From: JBNKVT01 sp050299335
Lineage (GTDB): Bacteria; Pseudomonadota; Alphaproteobacteria; Rhodobacterales; Rhodobacteraceae
NCBI GenBank assembly: GCA_050299335.1
Contig: JBNKVT010000044.1
Span: forward strand, 1 to 64,000
Direction of reading: 5' to 3'
Length of the DNA stretch: 64,000 nucleotides
The translations under genes and the position numbers were made by a program. Below, piece after piece: positions 1 to 9,535 of this stretch (position 1 is its first letter; each line of letters opens with the position of its first letter). A model generated the notes under the pieces. It made no database searches and was not told the origin of the DNA. It saw nothing but the letters and a program-made list of their open reading frames with translations.

Positions 1-122
1 TCACGGTTTTCGATACCTACGAGCACATCCTCGACAAATGCCAAGCCGCCTGGAACTTCTTTGCCAACGAGCCTGACCGAATAACCTCTATCACCAGTAG
101 AGACTGGATAGCAGTCAATTGA
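1..122 (+). pseudogene. IS630-family transposase, C-terminal end (cut by window edge)
   Basis: Reading frame 3 is open from base 3 to a TGA at 120-122. It reads TVFDTYEHILDKC, then QAAWNFFANEPDRITSI and a final RDWIAVN. This matches the C-terminal end of IS630-type DDE transposases, in which a segment like VFDTYEEIVDKCCAAWNFF lies just before the stop. Whether the rest of the gene is intact cannot be judged because it lies outside the window. A related but broken copy lies at about 43.4-43.9 kb. Confidence 0.7.
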
Positions 123-175
123 TCAAGCCGGTGGTATAATACGCAATTTCGTGAGCGCCGATCGCGCCTGCAACT

Positions 176-2680
176 TCAGAAACTCGACCAATCCTCATCG
201 CCCGATGCAACCAGAAGATCCTCGGGCGATGACGATTGGGCCTCCTCGGTGACCTCGGCCTCGTCGCTGTCGGATGAGAACTCGTCCTTCCACTCCTGCG
301 GAATGTCCGCCCCGGTCCGGAAGAACCGTATCTGACTGCTCAACTCATCGGCCTTCACTTTCAGCGCCGTCGAGTTGCCCCTGCTTTCATCGGCAAGCTG
401 GGCGTTCTTCTGGGTCATCTCGTCCATCTGCGCCACGGTGATCGAGATTTCCGACACGCCGGTCGACTGTTCCTTCGAGGCCCGCGAGATTTCCGACATG
501 GTGTTGGACGCGTTCTCGATCGAGGTCAGGATCGCCTCCAGCGACTCGCCTGTCTCCGAGACCAGTTTCACCCCATCAGCGACACTTTCGGAAGAATCCG
601 AGATCAGGGCGGTGATATCCCGCGCGGCTTCGGAGGAGCGGTGCGCCAGCGCCCGGACCTCGGACGCCACCACCGAGAAGCCCTTGCCGGCATCGCCCGC
701 CCGCGCGGCTTCGACCGCGGCGTTCAGAGCCAACAGGTTGGTCTGGAAGGCAATGCTGTCGATCACCGAGATGATATCGGCGATCTTGCCGGAACTCGCC
801 TCGATCGCCTGCATCGCCGTCACCGCTTTCGACACAACGTCCCTGCCCTTCTGCGCCCGCGTCCGCGCCTCACCGGCCATCTCCGAGGCCTTGCGGGCGT
901 TGTCGGCATTCGAACTGACATTGGCGGACATCTCTTCCATCGTCGCCGAGGTTTCTTCCAGCGAGGCCGCCTGGGCTTCGGCCCGCTGCGCCAGTTCAAC
1001 GGCGCCTGAGGAAATCTCGGTCGCACTCTTGCCCATGGCGGACGATGTCTGCTGAACGTTGGCGACGATCTCATAAAGTTTCTCGATGGTCGCGTTCACA
1101 TCGGATTTCAGTGCTGCGAAGGCGCCGACGAAATCCCCGTGCATCCGATCGGTCAGATCGCCATCGGCCACCCGCTTCATCACGCGCGCGGTTTCTTCGA
1201 GCCCCGTCTGCACCGTCTCGACCAGACTGTTCAGCCCCTGCGCCATCGAGCTCAGCACCTCGTCATCGAACGCCACCGTCACCCGCGTCGAAAAATCCCC
1301 GCCGACCGAGGCATCGACCACCGTGCCGAAGGAGGATTGCAGGTCCTGCATCATGCGTTCGCGCGCCTTCTCGGCCCGTTCCTCTGCCTCGGCCTTTTCC
1401 CTTTCCGCCTGCTGAGCGCGTTCGGAATTGTCACGGAAGACCTGCACGGTCCGCGCCATCGTCCCGATCTCGTCCTCGCGGTCCATCCCGGCGATCTTCA
1501 CTTCAAGATCCCCCATGGCCAGCGCCTGCATGGACTTGTTCAGTGCCATCACCGGTCTGGTCAGTGACCGCGCGACGATGAGACTCATGAAGGCGCTGAT
1601 CGCAATCAAGACCAGCCCGATGAGCACCATCATGTTGCGAATTCTAACGATCGGGGCATAGCCCTCATCTTCGACGATTTGTGCAACCAGAGACCAGTTC
1701 CCACCAAGGAAATCGACATCCGCAGCCGCGATGATCGCCGGCTTCCCCAATATTCCGGTCGCGTGGCCGATGGATACTCCTTCGGCATCACTTTCAGCAA
1801 GTGCGGGCAGGTCATAACGAATGCGGAGTATATCGTTTTCCGGCGTTCTGGGCAGGTCGGATATTACCTGACCGTCGCTTGAAATCAAAAATGTCTGAAC
1901 CTGATCGTCGGCAGAGGTGGCATTGATGGTCGCCTGGATCTGGTCGGCAGGCAGTTGCACCGCAAGAACCCCGTAGAGCGCAAGATCGTCCGAATAGGCC
2001 GACGCACCGTATACTGGGATCGCGGCAAAGGCCGCAGGCGCTCCCGCGCTCGGCGCATAGGCCTCAAAATCGAAAAAGACTACAGAATCGGGCTCGGCGC
2101 TTGCCGCCGCAGCAAAGGCCCGGGCCAGGCCGGTATCCTCAAATTCCCCGCTGGTCAGATTTGTGCCGAAATCGGCTTCCTTCTCGACGGTATACACGAC
2201 AGTCCCGTCAGGGCCGATCAGGAACATGTCATAATACCCGAAATCCTGTGACTTCTTGCGTATCTCCTGATGGAAACGAGCATGGGTTTCCGAATAGCGC
2301 GAACCGTCCCCGGCATCGTCCAGCTGGCTGCGCAATCCCAGGGCATGTGGATTGGCCTCGGTATAGAGATTGCGAATCTCGGCTGCGGTCGTACCCTGAT
2401 TCGCATCGGGCCAGGCGCGGAAGAGCTGCTGCATCGCGCCCTGAAAATCCCGCGAACTGGCCATGATGGACAAGTCCGCCTTCAAGACTTGAGCGTAGCG
2501 TTCAAGTTGGCTGACGCGGCTCAAGGTACTGGCTGCGAGTTCCCGTTCGATCTCGTGTTTGGTGTTGCTGCGCGCGATTAGATAACTACCGAGGCCAGTA
2601 CCGACGGCGACGAGGATCGTGCTGACCAACACCATGGTCAGGACACGAAAGGACAGGCTCTTTCCCAGAACTGGCAACAT
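176..2680 (-). CDS. Methyl-accepting chemotaxis protein, membrane-bound
   Basis: An 834-residue chemoreceptor. TM1 is at about residues 12-35, followed by a periplasmic sensor of about 310 residues (cache-like; it contains GYYDMFLIGPDGTVVYT), TM2 at about 352-373, a HAMP domain, and a second HAMP-like stretch around 470-520. A long coiled-coil signalling domain follows. Its hairpin tip, with FQTNLLALNAAVEAARAG and GKGFSVVASEVRALA, lies near residues 645-680 and is the CheA/CheW contact site. The protein ends in an acidic, flexible tail and the residues DWSSF, which fit the x-W-x-x-F tether pentapeptide that recruits CheR/CheB in some receptors. The gene stands alone with no che genes nearby. 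The ligand cannot be predicted. Confidence 0.93.
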   Translation of the reverse strand: MLPVLGKSLSFRVLTMVLVSTILVAVGTGLGSYLIARSNTKHEIERELAASTLSRVSQLERYAQVLKADLSIMASSRDFQGAMQQLFRAWPDANQGTTAAEIRNLYTEANPHALGLRSQLDDAGDGSRYSETHARFHQEIRKKSQDFGYYDMFLIGPDGTVVYTVEKEADFGTNLTSGEFEDTGLARAFAAAASAEPDSVVFFDFEAYAPSAGAPAAFAAIPVYGASAYSDDLALYGVLAVQLPADQIQATINATSADDQVQTFLISSDGQVISDLPRTPENDILRIRYDLPALAESDAEGVSIGHATGILGKPAIIAAADVDFLGGNWSLVAQIVEDEGYAPIVRIRNMMVLIGLVLIAISAFMSLIVARSLTRPVMALNKSMQALAMGDLEVKIAGMDREDEIGTMARTVQVFRDNSERAQQAEREKAEAEERAEKARERMMQDLQSSFGTVVDASVGGDFSTRVTVAFDDEVLSSMAQGLNSLVETVQTGLEETARVMKRVADGDLTDRMHGDFVGAFAALKSDVNATIEKLYEIVANVQQTSSAMGKSATEISSGAVELAQRAEAQAASLEETSATMEEMSANVSSNADNARKASEMAGEARTRAQKGRDVVSKAVTAMQAIEASSGKIADIISVIDSIAFQTNLLALNAAVEAARAGDAGKGFSVVASEVRALAHRSSEAARDITALISDSSESVADGVKLVSETGESLEAILTSIENASNTMSEISRASKEQSTGVSEISITVAQMDEMTQKNAQLADESRGNSTALKVKADELSSQIRFFRTGADIPQEWKDEFSSDSDEAEVTEEAQSSSPEDLLVASGDEDWSSF

Positions 2681-3008
2681 TTATTCGACCTCAGTTGGAA
2701 TCACGTGTTGGGGCGGACCCTAGAACCACGCCCTTAAAATACCTTTACTGCGCAAGTTAACGCAGCCGCAGGCGAGCCAGGGCGGCTGATGCGGACCTCC
2801 CCAAGGCCCCGACAAGTCCAATTCCGGTGCGGAACCCAACTTCCATGCGCGCCCGGATGGTATTCCAGACCGACCGAATCGGTCCGGCTTTCTCCGGGCC
2901 GGCTGCCAGACGACCCGAATGTGGCCGGCGGCTGGACCGTTTGCCCGTCTGACAGGCGGCCTGGGATCATGCAGACTGCTCAGGCTGCCCGCATGTGCTC
3001 TGAGCGGA
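2681..3008. other. Intergenic, no gene seen
   Basis: This 328-base stretch lies between the chemoreceptor start and the lpxK stop. The open frames crossing it are GC-rich shadows with no recognisable protein, and I see no RNA gene or clear terminator. It presumably holds the receptor promoter. Confidence 0.5.
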
Positions 3009-4025
3009 TCACCCGGACGAAACCGCGGCGCCGTGCGCGACTTCCGACAGGCGGGCATCGAGCGGAGACCAGTCGTCGGTTTCCAGGCGGACTGGGAAGG
3101 CGAGGACGCGGGGGCGAAAGCTCTCCGGCAGGCGAACGGCATCCTTTTCCGTGGTAACCAGTTGCGCGCCTTTTGCACGCGCCTCGGCCTCGAGACGCTG
3201 GAGCAGCGCTGGCGGATAGGCCGCGTGGTCTGGAAAGCTGCGCGTGGCCGTGAGAATGGCACCGGCAGCAGCGAGACTGTCGAAGAACTTCTGCGGCCGG
3301 CCGATACCGGCGAAGGCGAGAACCGGAAGGTTCAGCCAGTCCATGCCGGTGCGCAGCGGGACCAGATGCGCGGTGAGGCGGGGAAGGCCGGCGATCTCGG
3401 GCCAGGTCTCGGTGAGGCGTTGCTGATGGCGCGGTTCGCCGATGGTGACAAGAAGATCGGCGCGGGCGAGACCAGAGGATAGCGGCTCGCGCAGGGGGCC
3501 GGCAGGCAGTATCCGGCCATTGCCGAAACCGGTGGCGGCGTCGATGACGACAAGCGAGAGATCCTTGGCGAGGGACGGGTTCTGAAACCCGTCATCGAGA
3601 AGGGCGATGGTGGCCCCGGCCTGGGCGGCGGCACGGACACCGGACGCGCGGTCCCTGGCGACCCAGGTGGGGGCGAAGGCGGCAAGGAGAAGCGGCTCGT
3701 CACCGGTCTCGGCCGAATTGTGGCGCCCGGGATCGACAAGCGCCGGGCCGTCGATCGAGCCGCCATGACCTCTCGAGACGATATGAGGCCGGTGGCCCTG
3801 TTCAGCGAGACGCATGGCAAGCGCACATGTGGTCGGGGTCTTGCCGGTGCCGCCGACACTCAGATTTCCGATACAGATGACGGGGATCGGCATTTTTTCC
3901 CAGGCACCGGTACGGAGACGCCGGTCGGTCTCCAGTTTCCAGATCATCGACAAGGGGGACAGGAGACGGGGCAAGAGGCCCGGGCTGGAACGGGGGCGGG
4001 ACCAGAAGGCGGGGGACTCGATCAT
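3009..4025 (-). CDS. lpxK: Tetraacyldisaccharide 4'-kinase (lipid A biosynthesis)
   Basis: LpxK phosphorylates the 4' position of the lipid A disaccharide at the inner membrane. The 338-residue protein has an N-terminal hydrophobic segment and the family P-loop GNLSVGGTGKTP at residues 53-64. Further typical segments are IVSRGHGG, GDEPLLLA, LLDDGFQN and TTEKDAVRLP. I chose the start MIESPAF (ATG at 4023-4025) over longer upstream readings because it overlaps the waaA stop as ATGA, a usual coupled arrangement, and because its length fits the family. It is the second gene of the waaA-lpxK pair. Confidence 0.95.
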   Translation of the reverse strand: MIESPAFWSRPRSSPGLLPRLLSPLSMIWKLETDRRLRTGAWEKMPIPVICIGNLSVGGTGKTPTTCALAMRLAEQGHRPHIVSRGHGGSIDGPALVDPGRHNSAETGDEPLLLAAFAPTWVARDRASGVRAAAQAGATIALLDDGFQNPSLAKDLSLVVIDAATGFGNGRILPAGPLREPLSSGLARADLLVTIGEPRHQQRLTETWPEIAGLPRLTAHLVPLRTGMDWLNLPVLAFAGIGRPQKFFDSLAAAGAILTATRSFPDHAAYPPALLQRLEAEARAKGAQLVTTEKDAVRLPESFRPRVLAFPVRLETDDWSPLDARLSEVAHGAAVSSG

Positions 4026-5299
4026 TGCGGCAGGTGTCTTTCGATCATCTCGAGCACATGATCGCCGACATCGGCACCTTCGCTCAGGACCTGCCAGGCC
4101 TTGGCCGCCAGGGCTGCCGTCCGGTCGGGGGGCAGCGTTTCGGCGAGTCTCTCTCCGAGATGCTCGGCGGAGTTGACGGTGAGCGTGGCGAAGTTTTCCT
4201 CGAACCGGTCGTAGGCGGTCTTGAAGTTCTCGACATGCGGCCCGTGCAGGACGGCGGAACCCAACGCCGCCGGTTCGAACGGGTTGTGGCCCCCGATGGG
4301 CACGAGCGAGCCACCGACAAAGCTGATGGCGGCGAGGCGATACCACAGGCCCATCTCGCCAATCGTGTCGGCGAGATAGACCTCGGTGTCCCGCGCGATG
4401 GGCTCGCCCCGGGACCGCTGAGCAACCTGCCAACCCTGATCGCGCAGAAGCATGGCGATACCCTTGCCGCGCTCAGGATGGCGCGGGGCGAGAACGAGGA
4501 TGAGGGAATGCGCCGCCCGCCGGGCGATCCGGTGGGCGTCGGAGACCATGGCCTCTTCGCCCGGATGGGTGGAAGCGGCAAGCCAGACCGGACGGCCCTT
4601 GAGGGACTTGCGCAGGATTTCAAGCTCACCGGTGTCGCAAGGCAGCGGCGCTGAACTGTCCTTGAGCGAACCGGTGACTTCGATCCGGCCCGGGTCGGCG
4701 CCGAGGCGATAGAACTGGTTAGCGATCGCGTCGGTCTGGACCATGATCCAGTCGAACCGGTCCAGGAGCGAGGCGGCGGCGGAACCGAGCCATTTCATCC
4801 TGTTGAAGGTGGTCTCCGAGATACGGCCATTGACGAGGATCATCCTGGTGCCGCGCATCCGGGTGCGGTGCATCAGCGCCGGCCAGAGCTCGCTTTCGCA
4901 CCAGACGGCGAGGTCGGGTTGCCAGTGATCGAGGAAGGACTGAACGGCGGGCATGGCATCGACGGGGGCGTATTGATGGAAGGCACGATCCGGCAGGCGC
5001 TTGGCGAGGATCTCGGCGGAGGTCTTGGTCACGGTGGTGACGAGGATATGGGCGTCCTTGTGCCTGTCGAGGAAGGCCTCGATAAGGTCGAGCAGCGACA
5101 GGGCCTCGCCGACGGAGGCCGCGTGGAACCAGACAAGCGTGCCGTCGGGCCGGGAGCGGGAGGCGGTGCCGTAACGTTCGGAGACCCGCTCGGGGTCCTC
5201 CTTGCCCTCGGCGAGACGGCGGTTGACGATCCGCCGGGCCAGCCCCATCGCGACGGTCGAAAAGCCGAGATAGGCGGCGACGGCGAGGGATTTGGGCAT
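4022..5299 (-). CDS. waaA: 3-deoxy-D-manno-octulosonic acid (Kdo) transferase
   Basis: WaaA adds Kdo to lipid IVA at the inner membrane. The 425 residues begin with a membrane-anchoring N-terminus. The glycosyltransferase family 30 motifs follow: WFHAASVGE at 57-65, with the catalytic Glu, and ESELWP at 135-140. VTGSLKD, ASTHPGEE, LAPRHPER and GGHNPFEPAALG come further on and belong to the donor-binding half. Its stop overlaps the lpxK start by 4 bases, so translation is probably coupled. The DUF4170 gene ends only 5 bases upstream of its start, making one tight operon. Confidence 0.96.
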   Translation of the reverse strand: MPKSLAVAAYLGFSTVAMGLARRIVNRRLAEGKEDPERVSERYGTASRSRPDGTLVWFHAASVGEALSLLDLIEAFLDRHKDAHILVTTVTKTSAEILAKRLPDRAFHQYAPVDAMPAVQSFLDHWQPDLAVWCESELWPALMHRTRMRGTRMILVNGRISETTFNRMKWLGSAAASLLDRFDWIMVQTDAIANQFYRLGADPGRIEVTGSLKDSSAPLPCDTGELEILRKSLKGRPVWLAASTHPGEEAMVSDAHRIARRAAHSLILVLAPRHPERGKGIAMLLRDQGWQVAQRSRGEPIARDTEVYLADTIGEMGLWYRLAAISFVGGSLVPIGGHNPFEPAALGSAVLHGPHVENFKTAYDRFEENFATLTVNSAEHLGERLAETLPPDRTAALAAKAWQVLSEGADVGDHVLEMIERHLPQ

Positions 5300-5304
5300 C
5301 GGGC

Positions 5305-5547
5305 CTAATGCAGCTCTTCGGTGGGCGAGGCGGCGGCCTCTTCGTCGCGGAGGCGGTGCAGATGGGCAATGAAATAGCGCATATGGGCGTTGTCCACCGT
5401 CGACTGGGCCTTGGATTTCCAGGCGTCATAGGCGGCGGCGTAATTGGGGTAAATGCCTACTAGGTCGATCTCTTCGACCTTTCGGAACTGGTTGGACTGG
5501 GGGTCGACAAGCTCGCCGCCGAAAACGAGATGCAGGCGCTGGACCAT
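5305..5547 (-). CDS. DUF4170 family small protein
   Basis: An 80-residue soluble protein beginning MVQRLHLVFGGELVDP and including a FRKVEEIDLVGIYPNYAAAYDAW-like core (residues 21-43). It matches DUF4170, a short alphaproteobacterial family often beside lpxK/waaA. The start at 5545-5547 is preceded by a good GAGGAG ribosome site; the longer frame upstream has no support. It is the first gene of the waaA-lpxK operon. No biochemical role is known, and its position suggests a link to envelope biogenesis. Confidence 0.85.
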   Translation of the reverse strand: MVQRLHLVFGGELVDPQSNQFRKVEEIDLVGIYPNYAAAYDAWKSKAQSTVDNAHMRYFIAHLHRLRDEEAAASPTEELH

Positions 5548-5646
5548 TCGTTGGCTCCTCGGGATTGGTTGTGGCTTGGGGCAACTTAAAGCGGCGCGGG
5601 CGGAGAGGGAAACGGTTTTCGAGGGGTGACCGGACCCTCGGGGGAT

Positions 5647-5666
5647 GGTGCGTGAAATCACGCACC
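5647..5666. repeat. Palindromic repeat, family A, copy 1
   Basis: Perfect inverted repeat GGTGCGTGAAATCACGCACC followed by CTACGGG. The same 20 bases and the same flank occur at 22785-22804. It is an intergenic REP-like element between the divergent DUF4170 and DUF3422 genes. Confidence 0.8.
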
Positions 5667-5761
5667 CTACGGGACGCAGGGGCCGCATGCGACCGAATGG
5701 GGAGAAGTAATCGGCCCGGAATTGAAGTATGGGTGAGGGAAACGATCTTCCGGGGCCATGA

Positions 5762-7066
5762 ATGACCGCCAAACCGCTGCCAGATCATCCGTTGCGTTAC
5801 GAGCTGAACAACGAGCTGCACGCCCGGCCCTTCCCCGAACTGTCAGCCCCATGTGCCGCGGCCTTCCTCGCCATCCGCCAGCCCGAAAACGCCGCGGACC
5901 GCGACCCGGCGGAGGACCGGGCGCATCTGGTCGCCCTGCTCAGCCGCTACGGGGCGGCGCATCCGGCTCCCGGTGCCAATCACCATACCGCGCAACTGGG
6001 GCGCGGAACCCTGAAATGGGAGCGGCATACCGAATTCGTGACCTACACGATCTACGCAGACGGCGTGGCCGATGCGCCATTCTCGGGTCAGGTGCAGGTG
6101 ATGTTTCCCCATGACTGGCTGGCAGACGCACCGGGCAATGTGATCACGTCCTGCCTGGTCAGGGTCGAGGAGATGCCGGACGACATCGAGGCGAAGCTGA
6201 AGCGCGACGTGCAAGGCTGGTTCGTGGCCGAAAGCCTCGCTGTGTCACAGGTGATCGACGGCTGCGCGGTGATCGCGGGCGATTTCCGCATCGACCCCGC
6301 AGGGCATGTGCGCTTCGCGGTGCTGGCACGCGCCGGGACAGGCCGGCGGCGGCTGGGGCGGATCGTGCAGCGGCTCTTGGAGATCGAGACCTACAAGTCG
6401 ATGGCCATGCTGACCCTGCCCCTGGCCCGCGAGGTGTCGGGGCGGGTGGCGGCCCTCAACCGGGACCTGACCGGGATCGTGCAGCGGATGAGCGACGAAG
6501 GCGGCGAGGTCGAGACGCTGGCGGAATTGCTGAAGATGACGGCCGAGATCGAGCTCTTGTCCTCCTCCTCGGCCTTTCGGTTCGGGGCTGCGGGGGCCTA
6601 TGAGGCGATCGTCAATCAGCGGGTGGAAGTGCTGCGCGAGGAGCGGGTGAGTTCGCGGCAACTGTTCTCGGAATTCATGATGCGCCGCTTCGATCCGGCG
6701 ATGCGCACCTGCCGCTCGGCAAGGGACCGTCTGGCGGAACTGTCGGCGCGGGCCGAGCGGGCTGCGAACCTTCTGAGGACGCGGGTGGACGTGGCCTCGG
6801 GCCAGCAGAATGCCGAGGCGCTGAAGCGGATGGACGACCGAGCTGCGCTGCAACTGCGCCTACAGGAGACGGTCGAAGGGCTGTCAGTGGTGGCGATCTC
6901 GTACTACGCGGTCAACCTCGCCGCCGGGGTCCTGGCACCTCTGGGCAAGCTGGCGGGGCTCGACAAGACCGGAGTGGTGGCGGTGCTGACGATCCCCGTG
7001 GTGGGGGTTGTGTGGTGGATGGTGCGGCGCTTGCGCAAGCGTCTGGCGGCAAGGGAAAAATCCTAA
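5762..7066 (+). CDS. DUF3422 family membrane-associated protein
   Basis: 434 residues. The N-terminus, with HPLRYELNNELHARPF, is the signature of the DUF3422 family. The central part is largely helical, probably coiled-coil (about residues 205-380). The C-terminus has two hydrophobic segments, near 380-405 and 407-425, followed by a basic tail RRLRKRLAAREKS, so it is probably anchored in the inner membrane by its C-terminal end. The gene is transcribed divergently from the DUF4170-waaA-lpxK operon. No strong ribosome site precedes the start; ATG at 5762 is chosen because the family N-terminus begins there. The function is unknown. Confidence 0.85.
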   Translation: MTAKPLPDHPLRYELNNELHARPFPELSAPCAAAFLAIRQPENAADRDPAEDRAHLVALLSRYGAAHPAPGANHHTAQLGRGTLKWERHTEFVTYTIYADGVADAPFSGQVQVMFPHDWLADAPGNVITSCLVRVEEMPDDIEAKLKRDVQGWFVAESLAVSQVIDGCAVIAGDFRIDPAGHVRFAVLARAGTGRRRLGRIVQRLLEIETYKSMAMLTLPLAREVSGRVAALNRDLTGIVQRMSDEGGEVETLAELLKMTAEIELLSSSSAFRFGAAGAYEAIVNQRVEVLREERVSSRQLFSEFMMRRFDPAMRTCRSARDRLAELSARAERAANLLRTRVDVASGQQNAEALKRMDDRAALQLRLQETVEGLSVVAISYYAVNLAAGVLAPLGKLAGLDKTGVVAVLTIPVVGVVWWMVRRLRKRLAAREKS

Positions 7067-7317
7067 CCCCGGACCATTCTCGCCTGACGAGGATGAGTGA
7101 CTCCACCCCTCGCCTCTGACGGGACGACACCAGACGTAGGCCTGCGATATTCATCAAGGGAAGCGCGCATGACACAGCGCGTGTTCATGCCATTGCAGGT
7201 GTCTTCCTCCTCAGCGCGCAATGCGGCATGACGGGACGAGATTGCGGACGGTCGCCCAAGCCGTTAGGCCATCGGCCGACGAGAGACGGCCAGAAGCCTC
7301 CGGGAGAGCCAAGAGCA

Positions 7318-8070
7318 ATGAATTTCAAACTACGCCGGGCCAGGGTGCGGGCGCAGACGGTGCTCGCCCGGATGGGCATCGGGTCCTCCGGCAAGATATT
7401 CTGCCTGGGACTGGGGCGCACCGGCTCGGTATCCATCAACCTCCTCTTCCGCGAGGCCGGGCGCCTCAGCCATCACGGCACCACCTGGCGGGCACCGGAT
7501 CAGGCCGCGCTCCGGTGCCGGTACGAATGCTTCTGCGATGCGCCCTTCCACCCCGACCCGGGTGATTTCGAATTTCTCGACCGGCACTACCCGAGGGCCA
7601 GGTTCATCCTGAATGTCCGGGACCTCGAACCCTGGCTCATCAGCCGGATCAGCCTCAAGCGTCATCAGAAACGTCTGGGGCGGGACTACACGCCTGGTGG
7701 CTGGCACGAAACGCCGGAGGTCATCGATGCCATGATCCGGAACCGCAATGACTATCATATCTCGGTGCTGCGCTATTTCGCCAACCGCGAGACGGATTTC
7801 CTGATCCTCAATTTCGTCAGCGACCCCGATAGCGTGGACAAGCTGGCCCGCTTCGCCGGGCTCCCCGGAGCGCGGACGGAAAAGCCCCATACCAACCGCA
7901 CATCCCCCGACAGCCCAGAGCGCCGGGACCGCACGGAGATTGCCGAATATGTCACGCAATCCATGGACCGTCTCGGCATTCCCGCCGCCGAGCGCCGCTA
8001 CGATCTGTTCTGCCCCTCCCTTGCCGACCCGGCGCTGATCGAGGGCCTGGCACCCGACAGCCGGGCGTAG
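7318..8070 (+). CDS. Sulfotransferase-like protein
   Basis: A 250-residue protein with the N-terminal P-loop-like stretch KIFCLGLGRTGSVSINLLF, which resembles the 5'-phosphosulfate loop of sulfotransferases (GxxRTGT/S-S). ARFILNVRDLEPWLISR corresponds to the second conserved segment, in which R and D/E bind the 3'-phosphate of PAPS. ETDFLILNFVSD and LARFAGLP lie near the end, as in the family. The start at 7318 follows a GGGAGAG ribosome site; the longer frame from 7228 lacks one. It stands alone between the DUF3422 gene and unknown genes. The substrate (sugar, lipid or peptide) cannot be told. Confidence 0.72.
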   Translation: MNFKLRRARVRAQTVLARMGIGSSGKIFCLGLGRTGSVSINLLFREAGRLSHHGTTWRAPDQAALRCRYECFCDAPFHPDPGDFEFLDRHYPRARFILNVRDLEPWLISRISLKRHQKRLGRDYTPGGWHETPEVIDAMIRNRNDYHISVLRYFANRETDFLILNFVSDPDSVDKLARFAGLPGARTEKPHTNRTSPDSPERRDRTEIAEYVTQSMDRLGIPAAERRYDLFCPSLADPALIEGLAPDSRA

Positions 8071-8460
8071 GATGGAGGCTCAGCACCCATCGCTCCCCAA
8101 GGATCGCCCTCCCGGCAGGTGAACCGACGGTTCGACGCCAATCCGGTCATGGACGGCAGGGGAGGCACCGGGGCCGGACGCCTCCGGCCCGCCAGCGCGT
8201 GAGGGCCGCGGGATCACGTTCGCCGGCGCCTCCACAACGCCGCCACCAACGCCAACGGGCCCCATATGCGCACCAGCCGCGCGCCGGAAGCGAAGACCGC
8301 CGCGACCCGGTACGAGGCCTGCCGAGTCTGGAACCCGACAAACGGGTAAATATTATCTTGACGCAGCGTCCGGTTGATTCCCTCATGTTGCGCAAGGCGA
8401 ATGTTCAGGAAGAGGCGCGGCCCGCCCGGCATTGGGGACCGGCAGGTCAGGGAGGACGGG
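8071..8460. other. Intergenic, no gene seen
   Basis: A 390-base stretch before the small hypothetical gene at 8461. Frames through it encode only arginine- and proline-rich shadow peptides. Nothing recognisable was found. Confidence 0.4.
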
Positions 8461-8772
8461 ATGGTAAGCGAACTGGCTGGCGAGAAGGCCGCAAGCATAC
8501 TGACCCCGGAGGCGACCGAAGCGGCGCTGGCGGAATATGCCAAACTGGCGCTGGCCTTTCTGACCATGCGCTTTGCCGTCGATGATGGGTCTCGGGACCG
8601 AATGGCGGCTGCGCTGTCTGAGATGCACCAGCGCCTGTTCCGCGACTGCACCGAGGTCGGACCGCCCTCGAAACTGGGGCCGGGGCAGAACGAGGCAGGC
8701 GATCTGGTGATGATCTGCGGACATGACCCGCAGCATCGCTACGATTACCGGACCGGCGAGCTTATCGAATGA
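8461..8772 (+). CDS. Hypothetical protein
   Basis: A 103-residue soluble protein starting MVSELAGEKAAS, with a GGGAGGAC ribosome site 5 bases upstream. The longer frame from 8374 is rejected because its extra N-terminus is basic shadow-like sequence. The middle is helical and the C-terminus reads MICGHDPQHRYDYRTGELIE. It overlaps the next gene by 4 bases (ATGA), so the two are probably co-translated. I do not recognise the family. Confidence 0.6.
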   Translation: MVSELAGEKAASILTPEATEAALAEYAKLALAFLTMRFAVDDGSRDRMAAALSEMHQRLFRDCTEVGPPSKLGPGQNEAGDLVMICGHDPQHRYDYRTGELIE

Positions 8773-9401
8773 CCGGGAAGCTTGTCGATCTTCTGCTGAT
8801 CGGGCTGGCGACGCTGGCCGGGATCGTCACCTATTACGCCGCCGACCGCGCCGAGGTCTTTGCCTGGCTGCTCGCCCTCGGGGCGACGGGACTGGCGGCG
8901 CGGCTGGTCAACCGTCTGTTTCTCTCCGCACCCGATCCGGGCCGGGCGAACCTGATCGCCTCGGTCCTTTGCATCTACGCCTGGCACCTGACGCTGTTCT
9001 TCCTGATCGCGGCCGCGGTGGCCTTCACGCTGGCTTTCTCTTTCTGGCTGGTCGGCGAGCTGGGCCGCGAGGGCGGGCGGTTCGAGATCCCGGAAGGGCA
9101 GATTTCCTCGGTCGCGTCGCTGCTGATAGGCGCGGTCTCGGGGCTGCTCGGAGCGGCCTTCTACGAGGATGCCGCCAAGCCCGGCTCGAAGCTTTGGCCG
9201 GGGCCGATGTTCAAGGCGCATCTGACCAAGGTCTACGGCAAGCATCCCCATATCACCGGACGAAAGACACCCGAACTCTACCAGCTGCTTTACTACGACG
9301 ACGGCGCGATGGATCTGTCCGGCTGGCGCTTCCTGACCGCGCTGAAACGCGCCTGGCGGATCGCCACCCTCACCTCGGACCTGCCCGAACGGACCACGTG
9401 A
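8769..9401 (+). CDS. Hypothetical integral membrane protein
   Basis: 210 residues. The first 20 or so residues are hydrophobic (LVDLLLIGLATLAGIVTYYA). Further membrane segments lie at about 28-47, 62-98 and 113-130, followed by a soluble C-terminal part with KLWPGPMFKAHLTKVYGKHPHI. The start overlaps the stop of the upstream 103-residue gene as ATGA. I recognise no family. The pair looks like a small operon of unknown role. Confidence 0.6.
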   Translation: MTGKLVDLLLIGLATLAGIVTYYAADRAEVFAWLLALGATGLAARLVNRLFLSAPDPGRANLIASVLCIYAWHLTLFFLIAAAVAFTLAFSFWLVGELGREGGRFEIPEGQISSVASLLIGAVSGLLGAAFYEDAAKPGSKLWPGPMFKAHLTKVYGKHPHITGRKTPELYQLLYYDDGAMDLSGWRFLTALKRAWRIATLTSDLPERTT

Positions 9402-9535
9402 GTGACAGAGTTCGCCCGGACATGATCTGGAGGGCGCGACCGGAAAGCGGATGGAAACAATACTCGCAAGGTCGTCACGTCGCGTGTGCCAAAACCTGTG
9501 CTATGGACGCGCATTGGAACCTGACGGAGGCAAAC

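Noticed and set aside
2720..3262. 180-residue minus-strand frame
   Set aside because: Pro/Arg-rich shadow overlapping lpxK; no ribosome site.
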